Shown one piece after another: positions 17,832-26,622 of a DNA stretch of 64,000 bases. The position numbers and the translations under genes are program-made. Location of the stretch: NCBI GenBank assembly GCA_903932865.1, contig CAIZHQ010000012.1, positions 1 through 64,000 on the forward strand, in the 5' to 3' direction. Within the stretch, counting starts at the first letter, position 1. Each line of letters starts with the position of its first letter. The notes below the pieces were generated by a model. It was not told the origin of the DNA. It was given only the letters and a program-made list of their open reading frames with translations, and made no database searches. The stretch is from an uncultured Burkholderiales bacterium. GTDB taxonomy: Bacteria; Pseudomonadota; Gammaproteobacteria; Burkholderiales; Burkholderiaceae_C.

Positions 17832-18371
17832 ATGCCCGCACTGCGACTCATTGTCATGGGTGTTTCGGGCTGTGGCAAATCCACCGTGTCGCAGGCCCTG
17901 GCTCAGCGATTGGGCCTGGACATGGTCGATGGCGATGATCTGCACCTGCCTGAAAGCGTGGCCAAGATGCGGTCCGGCATTGCCCTGCAAGACGTCGACC
18001 GTTGGCCTTGGTTGGACCGCATTGGCGGCCACTTGGCAGGCAGCCCCGACACAGGCCCCGGCCGTGTGGTGGCTTGCTCGGCACTGCGCCGCGCCTACCG
18101 GGACCGCATCCGTGCCCGTGCGGGCAAGGTCTGTTTTGTGTTTTTGAAGGGCGATTTCGAGCTGATCGCGCAGCGCATGCGCCAACGCGTCGGCCATTAC
18201 ATGCAGGCCGGGTTGCTGGGCAGCCAGTTCCAGACCCTGGAAACACCCGGCCCAGAAGAGACCGACGTGATCACTCTGAACATCGCCGAGCCAGTTGAGT
18301 TGCTGGTGGAGCAGGCCTTGGTCGCCTTGCAGGCCCATCGAAACAGCCTAGCGCTGCCCACTTCTGTTTGA
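17832..18371 (+). CDS. gntK: Gluconokinase
   Basis: 179 aa, the normal size of the thermostable GntK/IdnK type. ATP-dependent phosphorylation of D-gluconate to 6-phosphogluconate. P-loop GVSGCGKST at residues 10-18, then DGDDLHLPESVAKMRSG, the substrate-binding stretch, and VACSALRRAYRDRIR. The ATG is preceded by the stop of the dehydrogenase gene, so translation is probably coupled. The product feeds the Entner-Doudoroff enzymes encoded at 39375-41854. Confidence 0.95.
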   Translation: MPALRLIVMGVSGCGKSTVSQALAQRLGLDMVDGDDLHLPESVAKMRSGIALQDVDRWPWLDRIGGHLAGSPDTGPGRVVACSALRRAYRDRIRARAGKVCFVFLKGDFELIAQRMRQRVGHYMQAGLLGSQFQTLETPGPEETDVITLNIAEPVELLVEQALVALQAHRNSLALPTSV

Positions 18372-18392
18372 GTTTTTGACACAAGGACACCC

Positions 18393-18731
18393 ATGTTCAT
18401 CCGTTGCGCATTTTTTCAGGGTCAGGTCAAACCTGGGCTCGAGGACACATTCAACCGCTACATCCGTGACAATCTGGTGCCCTTGTGGACACGCTTTCCG
18501 GGGGCCCAAGAAGTGCGCGTGCTCCGCCAAGTTGAAAGCGACACCAGCGATCCGCACTTTGGCATGGTGCTGGCCGTGCGCTACCCCAGCCGCGAGGCGA
18601 TCGAGATCGCACTGGCTTCCGAAGTGCGCATGAAAAGCAAAGAGGTTTCCAAAGACATGATCGCCATGTTCGATGGCACGGTGTTCCACACCGTCTTCAG
18701 CGCCGAAGAATACGCACTGCCTACCGATTGA
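18393..18731 (+). CDS. Small alpha/beta-barrel protein of unknown role in the sugar-acid operon
   Basis: 112 aa, no signal peptide. Predicted ferredoxin-like fold similar in style to Dabb/EthD proteins (FIRCAFFQGQVKPGLEDTF...; MVLAVRYPSREAIEIAL). Members of this superfamily are dimeric and range from stress proteins to enzymes acting on small organic acids or aldehydes. It lies between gntK (21-base gap) and the 5-ketogluconate reductase-like gene (22-base gap), so it is surely cotranscribed. It may be an epimerase, mutarotase-like helper or ligand-binding protein. Function not recognised. Confidence 0.7.
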   Translation: MFIRCAFFQGQVKPGLEDTFNRYIRDNLVPLWTRFPGAQEVRVLRQVESDTSDPHFGMVLAVRYPSREAIEIALASEVRMKSKEVSKDMIAMFDGTVFHTVFSAEEYALPTD

Positions 18732-18753
18732 TGCGCCATTGACGCCCGACACC

Positions 18754-19521
18754 ATGAACGTTCTGGACAACTTTCAACTCAAGGGCCAACGCGCCCTGAT
18801 CACAGGTTCCTCCGCCGGCATCGGCTTGGCGCTGGCCCAGGCGCTGGCACAAGCCGGAGCCCATGTCATTTTGAATGGCCGCACCGCCAGCAAAGTCACC
18901 GCGGCGCAACAGGCCTTGCAAGCCGAGGGCTTGTCGGCCAGCAGCGCCGTGTTCGATGTGACCGATGCCAACAGCGTGCGCTCTGCCGTCGAGCAGATCG
19001 AGGCCGAAGGGCCGATTGACATCCTGGTCAACAACGCGGGCATGCAAATTCGCGGTCCGTTGCACGAGTACCAGGACGCCGACTGGCACACCATCATGAA
19101 GACCAACCTGGACAGCGTGTACTACGTGGGCCAGGCGGTGGCCAAAAAGATGATCCCGCGCGGACGCGGCAAGATCATCAACATCTGTTCGGTGCAAAGC
19201 GAGCTGGGCCGTCCTGGCATTGCGCCCTACACCGCCACCAAGGGCGCGGTGAAGATGCTCACCAAAGGCATGGCGATTGACTGGGGCCAGTTTGGCATCA
19301 ACGTCAACGGCATTGGCCCGGGCTACTTCAAAACCGAACTCAACCAAAAGCTGGTCGATGACCCGGCCTTCAGCAGTTGGCTGGTGGGCCGCACGCCCAG
19401 CCGCCGCTGGGGCGATGTCGCGGACCTGGGCGGCGCGGCCGTGTTTTTGGCCTCGGATGCCTCGCGCTTCGTCAACGGCCACATCCTCTACGTCGACGGC
19501 GGCGTCACCGCCACACTCTAA
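18754..19521 (+). CDS. SDR family oxidoreductase, gluconate 5-dehydrogenase/5-ketogluconate reductase-like
   Basis: 255 aa from ATG 18754. Canonical SDR: TGSSAGIG cofactor motif, NNAG, catalytic Ser in NICSVQS, YTATK, and a C-terminal VDGG. The N-terminus FQLKGQRALITG and the region GIGPGYFKTELNQKLVDD resemble IdnO and gluconate 5-dehydrogenases, which interconvert 5-keto-D-gluconate and D-gluconate with NADP(H). The pairing with an IdnD-like dehydrogenase and with gluconokinase fits the L-idonate route: idonate to 5-ketogluconate to gluconate to 6-phosphogluconate. Confidence 0.88.
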   Translation: MNVLDNFQLKGQRALITGSSAGIGLALAQALAQAGAHVILNGRTASKVTAAQQALQAEGLSASSAVFDVTDANSVRSAVEQIEAEGPIDILVNNAGMQIRGPLHEYQDADWHTIMKTNLDSVYYVGQAVAKKMIPRGRGKIINICSVQSELGRPGIAPYTATKGAVKMLTKGMAIDWGQFGINVNGIGPGYFKTELNQKLVDDPAFSSWLVGRTPSRRWGDVADLGGAAVFLASDASRFVNGHILYVDGGVTATL

Positions 19522-19546
19522 AAACCTTTTTCTCGAAGACCTCACC

Positions 19547-20587
19547 ATGAAATCTGTTGTCTGCCATTCGGCCAAAGACCTGCGCATCGAGCACACCGAA
19601 TTGCCCGCCTTGGGTGAACACCAATTGCGAGTGAATGTGGCCTATGGCGGCATTTGTGGCTCTGATTTGCATTACTACCAGCACGGGGGTTTTGGCACCG
19701 TGCGCATCAAGCAGCCGATCGCCTTGGGCCATGAAATTTCGGGCGTGGTCGATGGTTTCGGTTCGGGCGTTCAAGGTGCGGTCAAAGGCCAACGCATCGC
19801 CATTTCCCCCTCGCGCCCCTGCGGCCAGTGCCGTTTTTGCCAGGCGGGCCAGCACAACCATTGCCTCCACATGCGCTTTTACGGCAGCGCCATGCCCTTC
19901 CCCCACATTCAGGGCGCGTTCTCTGAGCAGCTGATCATCGAGGGCTACCAAGCCCACCCGATTGCCGACCACCTGAGCTTGTCCGAAGCCGCTTTGGCCG
20001 AGCCTTTGTCGGTGGGCTTACACGCCATTCAACGCGCTGGCAGCGTGCTGGGTAAACAAGTTTTGGTGACAGGCTGCGGCCCGATTGGCTCGCTGCTCAT
20101 TGGCGCTTTGCGCCGGGCCGGTGCGGCCCGCATCGTGGCCGCCGACATCGCTGACTTGCCACTCAAGTGCGCCAAGGAAATGGGTGCGGACGAGACCATC
20201 AACCTCAAAACCCAACCCGAAGCGCTGGACAAATACAAAGTGGACAAAGGCCAGTTTGACGCTGTGTTCGAAGCCTCGGGCAGCGAAGCCGCACTGCGCG
20301 TGGGCTTGGACACGATCGTGCCGCGTGGCGTGCTGATCACCGTGGGCATGGGCGGCGACATCAGCCTGCCCATGACGCAACTGGTGGCGAAAGAAGTGGA
20401 CCTGCGTGGCACCTTCCGCTTCCATGCCGAATTCGCCACGGCCGTGCGCTTTTTGAATGAAGGTTTGATCAACGGCAAACCGGTGATCACCGGCATCTTG
20501 CCCGTGGAGCGCGCCATCGAAGCCTTTGACCTGGCCGCCGACAAAAGCCAGTCACTCAAAGTACAGATTTCTTTTCAAAACGCCTGA
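19547..20587 (+). CDS. idnD: Zinc-dependent alcohol dehydrogenase, L-idonate 5-dehydrogenase-like
   Basis: 346 aa MDR-type dehydrogenase. Catalytic zinc ligands are seen in GGICGSDLHYYQHGG (Cys) and LGHEISGVV (His, Glu). The structural zinc site is CGQCRFCQAGQHNHC. NAD-binding motif is VTGCGPIGSLLIG. The GSDLHYYQHG signature is shared with L-idonate 5-dehydrogenase and sorbitol dehydrogenase relatives. It would oxidise L-idonate (or a related acid) at C5, and the reductase gene 25 bases upstream would complete conversion to gluconate. The exact substrate needs enzymology. Confidence 0.88.
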   Translation: MKSVVCHSAKDLRIEHTELPALGEHQLRVNVAYGGICGSDLHYYQHGGFGTVRIKQPIALGHEISGVVDGFGSGVQGAVKGQRIAISPSRPCGQCRFCQAGQHNHCLHMRFYGSAMPFPHIQGAFSEQLIIEGYQAHPIADHLSLSEAALAEPLSVGLHAIQRAGSVLGKQVLVTGCGPIGSLLIGALRRAGAARIVAADIADLPLKCAKEMGADETINLKTQPEALDKYKVDKGQFDAVFEASGSEAALRVGLDTIVPRGVLITVGMGGDISLPMTQLVAKEVDLRGTFRFHAEFATAVRFLNEGLINGKPVITGILPVERAIEAFDLAADKSQSLKVQISFQNA

Positions 20588-20627
20588 AAATCTGGCGGTT
20601 ACCAGTTCTCTCTAGAAAGTTCCCACC

Positions 20628-21377
20628 ATGTCCAAAATCGCCCTCGTCACCGGTGCCAGTTCCGGCATCGGCAAAGCCTGCGCCCTGGCCCTGCTCAAAG
20701 AAGGCTGGCAAGTGGTCCTGGTCGGTCGCCGTGCCGAGGCACTGGCCGCTGCCGTGGCCGAAGCAGGACCCAATGCTGGCCACGCCCACGCCATCCCGAC
20801 TGACCTGTCCAAAGAGCCCGAAGTCAAAGCCCTGTTCGAGCAAATCCGCACGCGCTTTGGCCGCCTCGATCTGGTCTTCAACAACGCGGGCATTTCCCTG
20901 CCTTACACCTTGCCGGGCGACCTGTCGGGCGACGAATGGCGCCGGGCTGTGGACATCAACCTGAACGGTGCGTTCTACACCTTATCGCATGCCTTCAAGC
21001 TGATGCAAGAGCAAAGTCCTCAGGGCGGCCGCATCATCAACAACGGCTCGATCTCAGCCCATGTGCCGCGCCCAGGTTCGATTGCCTACACCGCCACCAA
21101 GCACGCCATCTCGGGCCTCACCCGCGCAGCTTCATTGGATGGCCGCCCCTACAGCATCGCGGTGGGCCAGATCGACATTGGCAACGTGGCCTCGGACATG
21201 ACACTCAAAATGGCCTCGGGCGTGCACCAAGCCGATCTGAGCATCAAGGCCGAGCCGCGCATGGACATGTCGGCCGTGGTCGAAACCTTCCTGACCATGG
21301 CGCGTTTGCCGCTGTCGGCCAATATATTGTTCACCACTGTGATGGCCACCAACATGCCGTTTGTGGGTCGCGGTTGA
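20628..21377 (+). CDS. SDR family oxidoreductase
   Basis: 249 aa classical SDR. TGASSGIG near residue 8, NNAG at about 86-89, catalytic Ser in NNGSISA and YTATK. After the active site, VGQIDIGNVASDMT is the usual substrate-lid entry. Last gene of the operon starting at 16852, 40 bases after the idnD-like gene and just before a strong terminator. It probably handles another keto or hydroxy acid in the same pathway, but the substrate cannot be deduced. Confidence 0.87.
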   Translation: MSKIALVTGASSGIGKACALALLKEGWQVVLVGRRAEALAAAVAEAGPNAGHAHAIPTDLSKEPEVKALFEQIRTRFGRLDLVFNNAGISLPYTLPGDLSGDEWRRAVDINLNGAFYTLSHAFKLMQEQSPQGGRIINNGSISAHVPRPGSIAYTATKHAISGLTRAASLDGRPYSIAVGQIDIGNVASDMTLKMASGVHQADLSIKAEPRMDMSAVVETFLTMARLPLSANILFTTVMATNMPFVGRG

Positions 21378-21397
21378 TTTTTCAAGACCCATGTGCA

Positions 21398-21425
21398 AGG
21401 GGGCCCTCTCAGGCCCCCTTTTTCA
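21398..21425 (+). terminator. Terminator of the keto-gluconate/idonate operon
   Basis: AAGGGGGCC pairs with GGCCCCCTT around a 6-base loop and runs into five T. It overlaps the stop codon region of the converging enolase-family gene. Confidence 0.88.
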
Positions 21426-22616
21426 TCGGCTGATGCGCACCACCGCATCCGCCCGTTTGTGCAAGTCGGGCAGCAACTCCAGCCCCAAACCCGGCTTGTC
21501 GTTCAAGCTGATCATGCCGTTCTTCACTTGCGGCAACTCGGTCACCAGCTCCTTGTACCAACCGCTGTAAAAAGCGCGCACGCTTTCCTGAATGAGCGCA
21601 TTGGGTGCGTGCAGCGACAAGTGTGTGGACGCCGCCCACACCACCGGCCCGGTGCAGTCGTGCGGGGCCACAGGCAGCTGCCAAGCATCGGCCATGGCAG
21701 CAATTTTGCGGGCCTCGGTCAGGCCCCCGCACCAGCTCAAATCCAGCATGGCCACGCCGGCCACGCCGGTTTGCAAATAGTCCTTGAAGCCCCATTTGTA
21801 GCTCAGCGTTTCGCTCGCACAAATCAGCGCCTTGCAGTCCACCGCGTACTGTTTGAGCAAGTCCAGGCTGTCCATGCGGATCGCGTCTTCGTGCCAGAAG
21901 GTGTCGAACTCTTGCAGAGCGTGTGAAATTTTTTGCGCCATGGGCAAGCGCCACAGACTGTGGAACTCCACCATGATGTCCATCTTGTCGCCCACCGCAT
22001 TCCTGATTTTGCGGAAAGGCTCTAGCGCCGTGTTCAGGTCTTGCGGGCTGATGTACTGGCCATGCGACTTTTCTGCAGCCACATCAAAAGGCCAGATCTT
22101 CATGCCGGTGATGCCTTCACTCAGCAGCGACTCGGCCACTTCGTCGGCACGGTGCAAAAAGCCTTGCAGGTCTTCGTAAGGCCCGGCGTTGTTGCCCAAA
22201 CCCCAGTTGCTGCTGGTCTGGTTGACGTTGCTGCGGATGTATTGGTAGCCCGCACAGGTGTTGTACACACGAATCTCGTCACGGCTTTTGCCGCCCAACG
22301 CCGTGTAGACCGGCATGCCTGCGGCCTTGCCAAAAATGTCCCACAGCGCGATGTCCACCGCCGAGTTGCCGCGTGTCTCCACACCGGACCCGCGCCAGCC
22401 CAAATAACCGGTGATGTCGCGCTGGCGGGATTCGATGGCCAGCGGGTCTTGGCCCACCAGTTTGGGCGCAACCCACTCATGCAAATAGGCCTCGACCGCC
22501 TGCGCCCCCATAAAGGTTTCGCCCAGTCCCACCAGGCCCTCGTCGGTGTGCAGACGCACCCAGATGATGTTGGGGAATTCACCCAGGCGGATGGTTTCGA
22601 GTTGCGTGATTTTCAT
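21423..22616 (-). CDS. Mandelate racemase/muconate lactonizing enzyme family protein, probable acid-sugar dehydratase
   Basis: 397 aa enolase-superfamily enzyme: N-terminal capping domain (to about 120), then a TIM barrel. Catalytic-site clues are GMKIWPFD (barrel strand 2), MVEFHSLWRLP and HEDAI (metal ligands), CASETLSYKWGFKDY, and PVAPHDCTGPVVW with the His of the acid/base dyad. Enzymes of this group remove a proton next to a carboxylate and usually dehydrate aldonic or aldaric acids to 2-keto-3-deoxy acids. It lies downstream of the TRAP transporter genes, beyond a terminator that may only partly stop transcription. Substrate unknown. Confidence 0.88.
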   Translation of the reverse strand: MKITQLETIRLGEFPNIIWVRLHTDEGLVGLGETFMGAQAVEAYLHEWVAPKLVGQDPLAIESRQRDITGYLGWRGSGVETRGNSAVDIALWDIFGKAAGMPVYTALGGKSRDEIRVYNTCAGYQYIRSNVNQTSSNWGLGNNAGPYEDLQGFLHRADEVAESLLSEGITGMKIWPFDVAAEKSHGQYISPQDLNTALEPFRKIRNAVGDKMDIMVEFHSLWRLPMAQKISHALQEFDTFWHEDAIRMDSLDLLKQYAVDCKALICASETLSYKWGFKDYLQTGVAGVAMLDLSWCGGLTEARKIAAMADAWQLPVAPHDCTGPVVWAASTHLSLHAPNALIQESVRAFYSGWYKELVTELPQVKNGMISLNDKPGLGLELLPDLHKRADAVVRISR

Positions 22617-22638
22617 GGCGTCACTCTTTTGAGTCGTT

Positions 22639-22670
22639 AAAAAAGCCCCACAGCGTTCGGCTGTGGAGCT
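22639..22670 (-). terminator. Terminator after dctP
   Basis: On the minus strand AGCTCCACAGC and GCTGTGGGGCT form a long stem around CGAAC and are followed by six T. It lies between dctP and the enolase-family gene, so it could reduce rather than abolish expression of the latter relative to the abundant binding protein. Confidence 0.85.
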
Positions 22671-22703
22671 TGTGAGTTCAGCAAAAATGCTGAGGGCGGG
22701 GCA

Positions 22704-23711
22704 TCAACCGCCGCGTGACTTCTTCAACTCGTCTTGCACCACCTTGATAGCGTCCGCACCGATCGAGTCCTTGTGCTTGTCGTACACAGAAGCCACCCTG
22801 GCACGGATGCGGTTTTGCTCGGCTGCGCTCACCTCGTTGACCTGCATGCCTTTGGTCTTCAGGCTGGCCAGCGATTTCTCATTCAAAGCGCGGTTGGCGG
22901 CACGTTGAACTTTTTGGCCTTCCATGGCCGCTTCACGTAACACGGCTTGCTCTTGCGGGTTGAGCTGGTCCCACAGTTTCTTGCTGTAGAGCACCAGGAA
23001 AGGCGTGTAGGCGTGGCGTGTCACGCTCAGGAACTTTTGCACTTCATTGAACTTGGAGGTTTCAATGGTCACAAAGGGGTTTTCCTGACCATCGATGGTC
23101 TTGGTTTCCAGGGCGGTGAACACCTCGCCAAAAGCCATGGGCACAGCGTTGGTACCCAAGGTCTTGAAGGTGTCCAGGAAGATGTTGTTTTGCATGACGC
23201 GCACTTTGACGCCATCGAAGTCTTCCAGCTTGGTCACCGGGCGCTTGCTGTTGGTCAGGTTGCGAAACCCGTTTTCCCAATACGCCAGGTTCACCAGGCC
23301 TGCGGCTTCGAGTTTTGCATTGAAGTACCTGCCGGCCGCACCGTCGAGCACAGCATCCGCTTCTTTTTCATTGGCAAACAAGAAGGGCAAATCGAACACG
23401 CCCAACTCTTTGATGATGCCCACCAGCGGCGAGCTGGAAGTGCACACCATCTCTTGTGTGCCTGCACGCAAGGCTTGGGTGGCTGGCAAGTCGCCACCCG
23501 CTGCGCCGCCCCAGAAGGCGGTGATCTTCATCTTGCCACCGGTCTTGGCGGCCAAGACTTCTTGCATTTTCTTGACCCCCACGCCCACTGGGTGGTCTTC
23601 GTTCACACCGTTGGTGAACTTGATGTTGCGGTCGGCAAACTGCGCCATGGCGCTCGACGCCACCAGGAAAGTGCCCGCGATCAGGGCTACCAGATTTCTG
23701 CGTTTCAACAT
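22704..23711 (-). CDS. dctP: TRAP transporter solute-binding protein DctP
   Basis: 335 aa periplasmic receptor. Signal peptide MLKRRNLVALIAGTFLVASSAMA. Conserved DctP features: the arginine in VKVRVMQNNI that clamps the substrate carboxylate, and FGEVFTALETKTIDGQENP. It captures a sugar acid or similar carboxylate and hands it to DctQM. A strong AAAGGAG site precedes ATG. Third transport gene in the minus-strand operon that begins with the FadR-type regulator. Confidence 0.95.
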   Translation of the reverse strand: MLKRRNLVALIAGTFLVASSAMAQFADRNIKFTNGVNEDHPVGVGVKKMQEVLAAKTGGKMKITAFWGGAAGGDLPATQALRAGTQEMVCTSSSPLVGIIKELGVFDLPFLFANEKEADAVLDGAAGRYFNAKLEAAGLVNLAYWENGFRNLTNSKRPVTKLEDFDGVKVRVMQNNIFLDTFKTLGTNAVPMAFGEVFTALETKTIDGQENPFVTIETSKFNEVQKFLSVTRHAYTPFLVLYSKKLWDQLNPQEQAVLREAAMEGQKVQRAANRALNEKSLASLKTKGMQVNEVSAAEQNRIRARVASVYDKHKDSIGADAIKVVQDELKKSRGG

Positions 23712-23746
23712 GAATGTCTCCTTTAGAAAAACACAGGGTTAAGAAA

Positions 23747-25045
23747 TCATCTCAGCATCCATTTCATCGGCTCGATGACGATGGACGGAAAAGCAATCAA
23801 CAAGGCCAGCACGCCCAACTGCGCCCACAAGAAAGGCAAGACTCCCTTGAAAGCGGTGTCCATGTTGATTTTGGCCACACCACACACCACGTTGAGCACG
23901 GTGCCCACAGGCGGCGTGATCAAGCCGATGGCGTTGTTCATGATGAACAAGACGCCAAAGTAAACCGGGTCAATGCCGGCCTTGAGGACCAGCGGCATCA
24001 GCACGGGCGTGAGGATCAGCACCGTGGGTGTGAAGTCCAGCGCTGTGCCCACCACAATGACCAAGAGCATCAACACCACCATGAGCAAGGTCTTGTTGCC
24101 CATCAGCGGCTCCATCATGCGGGCGACTTCGGCCGGGATGTTGGCCACCGTGATCAGCCAAGCGCTGACCATGGCGGCTGCCACCAAAAACATGATCACT
24201 GCGGTGGTCTTGCCAGCCATCAAGATCAGGCCATAGAGTTTGGACCACTGCAATTCACGGTAAATGAACGCACCCACCACAAAGCTGTAGACCGCTGCCA
24301 CCACCGCCGCCTCGGTGGGGGTGAACACGCCAAATTTCATGCCCCCAATGATGAACACCGGCAAACCGAGCGCCAGGATGCCTTCACGCGTGGCTTTCAG
24401 TTTGTCTGACAGATTCATGCGGGGGCCCGGCTGCACGTTTTCGCGCTTGGCCACCCACCACCATGTCAAGCCAATCGCCACGCCCATCAAAAGGCCCGGC
24501 ACAATGCCGGCCAGGAACAACTTGGTGATGGACACGTTGGCCGCCACACCAAAGATGATGAAACCAATCGAAGGTGGAATCACCGGCGCGATGATGCCGC
24601 CCGAGGCGATCAAACCGGCTGAGCGGCCCACGTTGTAGCCAGCCCGCTTCATCATGGGAATCAACAAAGCGGCCAAGGCTGCCGTATCGGCCACGGCTGA
24701 GCCCGAGAGGGACGCCATGATGACCGCGGCCATGACGGCCACGTAGCCCAACCCGCCCCTGAAATGACCAACCCAGGCCATGGCCAGGTTCACGATGCGG
24801 CGGCTCAGACCGCCCGCGTTCATGAACTCACCCGCCAACAAAAAGAAGGGCACCGCGAGCAAAGGAAAATTATCCGCACCATCGACAAAGCGTTGCGCCA
24901 AGATCTGGCTGTCGAAAGCGTTGATCATGCCGTTGCTGGCCATGTAGGCCATCAGGCTCAAACCACACACCAACAAGGCATAGGCAATGGGCATGCCCAG
25001 GGCCATGGCCCCCAGCAGGCTGAATACAAAGACGGCGATGGTCAT
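23747..25045 (-). CDS. dctM: TRAP transporter large permease DctM
   Basis: 432 aa inner-membrane protein with about 12 hydrophobic segments, starting MTIAVFVFSLLGAMALGMPIA. Family motifs include LLAVPFFLLAGEFMNAGGLS, GSAVADTAAL and GGIIAPVIPPS. It is the sodium-coupled translocation subunit of a TRAP system. Its start overlaps the dctQ stop by four bases. Confidence 0.96.
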   Translation of the reverse strand: MTIAVFVFSLLGAMALGMPIAYALLVCGLSLMAYMASNGMINAFDSQILAQRFVDGADNFPLLAVPFFLLAGEFMNAGGLSRRIVNLAMAWVGHFRGGLGYVAVMAAVIMASLSGSAVADTAALAALLIPMMKRAGYNVGRSAGLIASGGIIAPVIPPSIGFIIFGVAANVSITKLFLAGIVPGLLMGVAIGLTWWWVAKRENVQPGPRMNLSDKLKATREGILALGLPVFIIGGMKFGVFTPTEAAVVAAVYSFVVGAFIYRELQWSKLYGLILMAGKTTAVIMFLVAAAMVSAWLITVANIPAEVARMMEPLMGNKTLLMVVLMLLVIVVGTALDFTPTVLILTPVLMPLVLKAGIDPVYFGVLFIMNNAIGLITPPVGTVLNVVCGVAKINMDTAFKGVLPFLWAQLGVLALLIAFPSIVIEPMKWMLR

Positions 25046-25623
25046 GCGCGGCCCCGCACTTCTGGGGTCATGCCGCCGGGTGTCACTCCTTTGGGCTGCA
25101 AGTCATCGAGCACCACTGTGTCCTCGGACTCGACCACCATGACCAAATCTTCTTCTTTCAGGCGACCGGTCAGCAACAAGCGCAGTTGGTTGAGGTTCAT
25201 CGCCGCCATCACGCTGGCCGTGACGTAACCGATCCCGTAAATCCAGATCATGGAAATGCCCACCACCACCGAGATATTGGTCACCTGGAGATCGTGCATC
25301 TTCCAAGTGCCCCAAAAGAACAGCACATTGCAGCCGAGCATCATCACTTCGCTCAAGAAGAAACACAGTTTTTTGCCGCCAAGCGGCAACCGCCGCACCA
25401 GTGTGTCCACACCCAAATGGCCCTTCTCGCGCATGGCCACCATGGCCCCGAGGTAGGTCAGCCAAATGAAACAATAACGCGACATCTCATCCGAGATTGA
25501 AATGCCCGAGTTGAAGCCGTAGCGCAGCACCACGTTGCCAAACACCATGACCACCATGGCCACAAGGCAAGCCACCACCAGAAATTCCAGCAGCTTGAAA
25601 AAAAGATCAATGATTTTTTGCAA
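25042..25623 (-). CDS. dctQ: TRAP transporter small permease DctQ
   Basis: 193 aa with four membrane segments (for example FLVVACLVAMVVMVFGNVVLRY, then FIWLTYLGAMVAM...HLGVDTLV, the DctQ signature region). It pairs with DctM to form the membrane part. The C-terminal tail is longer than usual, about 40 polar residues ending in PGGMTPEVRGRA. Overlaps the 3' end of the regulator gene by 17 bases, so the regulator and transporter are one transcript. Confidence 0.93.
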   Translation of the reverse strand: MQKIIDLFFKLLEFLVVACLVAMVVMVFGNVVLRYGFNSGISISDEMSRYCFIWLTYLGAMVAMREKGHLGVDTLVRRLPLGGKKLCFFLSEVMMLGCNVLFFWGTWKMHDLQVTNISVVVGISMIWIYGIGYVTASVMAAMNLNQLRLLLTGRLKEEDLVMVVESEDTVVLDDLQPKGVTPGGMTPEVRGRA

Positions 25624-26434
25624 GTGAAGCCCCTGATTTGGGAATGTTCATTTTGGCCATGGGTTTGGACAGGGCTTTGGGTTTGGCTTGGGTCTTGATC
25701 GGTGTGGCCATACCCGAGACCATCGGCAATTTTTTGCGAGACGAGAGCACCAGATCGATGTCGTCTTTGGCCCCTTCAATCAACACCATGATGGCGCGTT
25801 CGGCTTTGGCCGGTTCACGGGCAATCACGGCGTTGAGCACCGCACGGTGCAGCGGCAGCGAATTTTTCGGGCCGTCCTTGATGCGGGTGGAAATTTCAAA
25901 ACTGGTGCGCAGCAGAGCGTTCAGGGCCTTGCTCATTTGCACCAACATGCGGTTGTGCGAGGCTTGCAACAACCCTTGGTGAAAACGCATATCGTACGTG
26001 ACGTAATCGCCGCCTTCATCCACTGCTTTTTTCATGCCTGCATAGGCGGCTTCGATCTGAACAATGTCTTCACTGGTGGCGCGCTCGGCAGCCAATCGAA
26101 CAGCAGCAGGTTCCACCACACGGCGAAGTTCTTGCAAGTCTTTCAAAAACTCGGGCGTGAGGCCGCACTGGGCTTGCCAGGTGACCACATCGGGGTCAAA
26201 CCAGTTCCAGTCGGCATCGGGCAGCACACGCGTACCGACCTTGGGGCCGGTGAACAGCAAACCTTTGGCCACCAAGGATTTGATGACCTCGCGCACAACG
26301 GTGCGGCTCACGCCAAATTCCTCGCACAGCAAGGGCTCAGGCGGCAAGCTCGCGCCCACCGCGTAACGGCCCGACAAGATGGCGTGACCCAGCAAGTCAA
26401 GGGTGTTTCTGTGAAAATTTTTGGACATTGTCAT
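25607..26434 (-). CDS. GntR/FadR-family transcriptional regulator (FCD domain)
   Basis: 275 aa from ATG 26434; ATG 26428 is an equally plausible start. N-terminal winged helix has the recognition part LLCEEFGVSRTVVREVIKSL. The C-terminal all-helical FCD ligand domain includes the typical metal-binding histidines (DMRFHQGLL and SLPLHRAVL). A basic tail of about 50 residues rich in Lys, Pro and Met follows. FCD regulators usually repress catabolic genes and are released by a sugar acid or its product. The gene leads the TRAP operon and faces the dehydratase gene. Two similar palindromes lie in the shared promoter region, one 16 bases upstream of this start, which suggests autoregulation. Confidence 0.92.
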   Translation of the reverse strand: MTMSKNFHRNTLDLLGHAILSGRYAVGASLPPEPLLCEEFGVSRTVVREVIKSLVAKGLLFTGPKVGTRVLPDADWNWFDPDVVTWQAQCGLTPEFLKDLQELRRVVEPAAVRLAAERATSEDIVQIEAAYAGMKKAVDEGGDYVTYDMRFHQGLLQASHNRMLVQMSKALNALLRTSFEISTRIKDGPKNSLPLHRAVLNAVIAREPAKAERAIMVLIEGAKDDIDLVLSSRKKLPMVSGMATPIKTQAKPKALSKPMAKMNIPKSGASLAKNH

Positions 26435-26449
26435 GACGATCTTAACCTT

Positions 26450-26462
26450 ATCATATGATGAT
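26450..26462. promoter_or_regulatory. Candidate operator 1 of the FadR-type regulator
   Basis: ATCAT-ATG-ATGAT, a perfect 5-3-5 palindrome just upstream of the regulator start. It has the same design as the second site at 26563. A looser relative (ATTGT-CATG-ACGAT) covers 26428-26441. Confidence 0.5.
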
Positions 26463-26562
26463 TGGGTCCTCACTGACGACTCGGGAAAACCCTTGAAAAC
26501 TCATGCTGGTGCCATTTCATTGTTCGCATGTCGCTGGTTTTACATGACCCGCTTGTTTTTTA

Positions 26563-26575
26563 ATCGTCATACGAT
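26563..26575. promoter_or_regulatory. Candidate operator 2 of the FadR-type regulator
   Basis: ATCGT-CAT-ACGAT, a perfect 5-3-5 palindrome 47 bases before the dehydratase start. With operator 1 it gives the shared pattern ATCRT-N3-AYGAT. The two centres are 113 bases apart, which would allow one regulator to control both divergent units. Confidence 0.5.
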
Positions 26576-26622
26576 AGTATTTTGAGTTATCACGCTTTTT
26601 GACCCTTGACTGGAGACACCCT

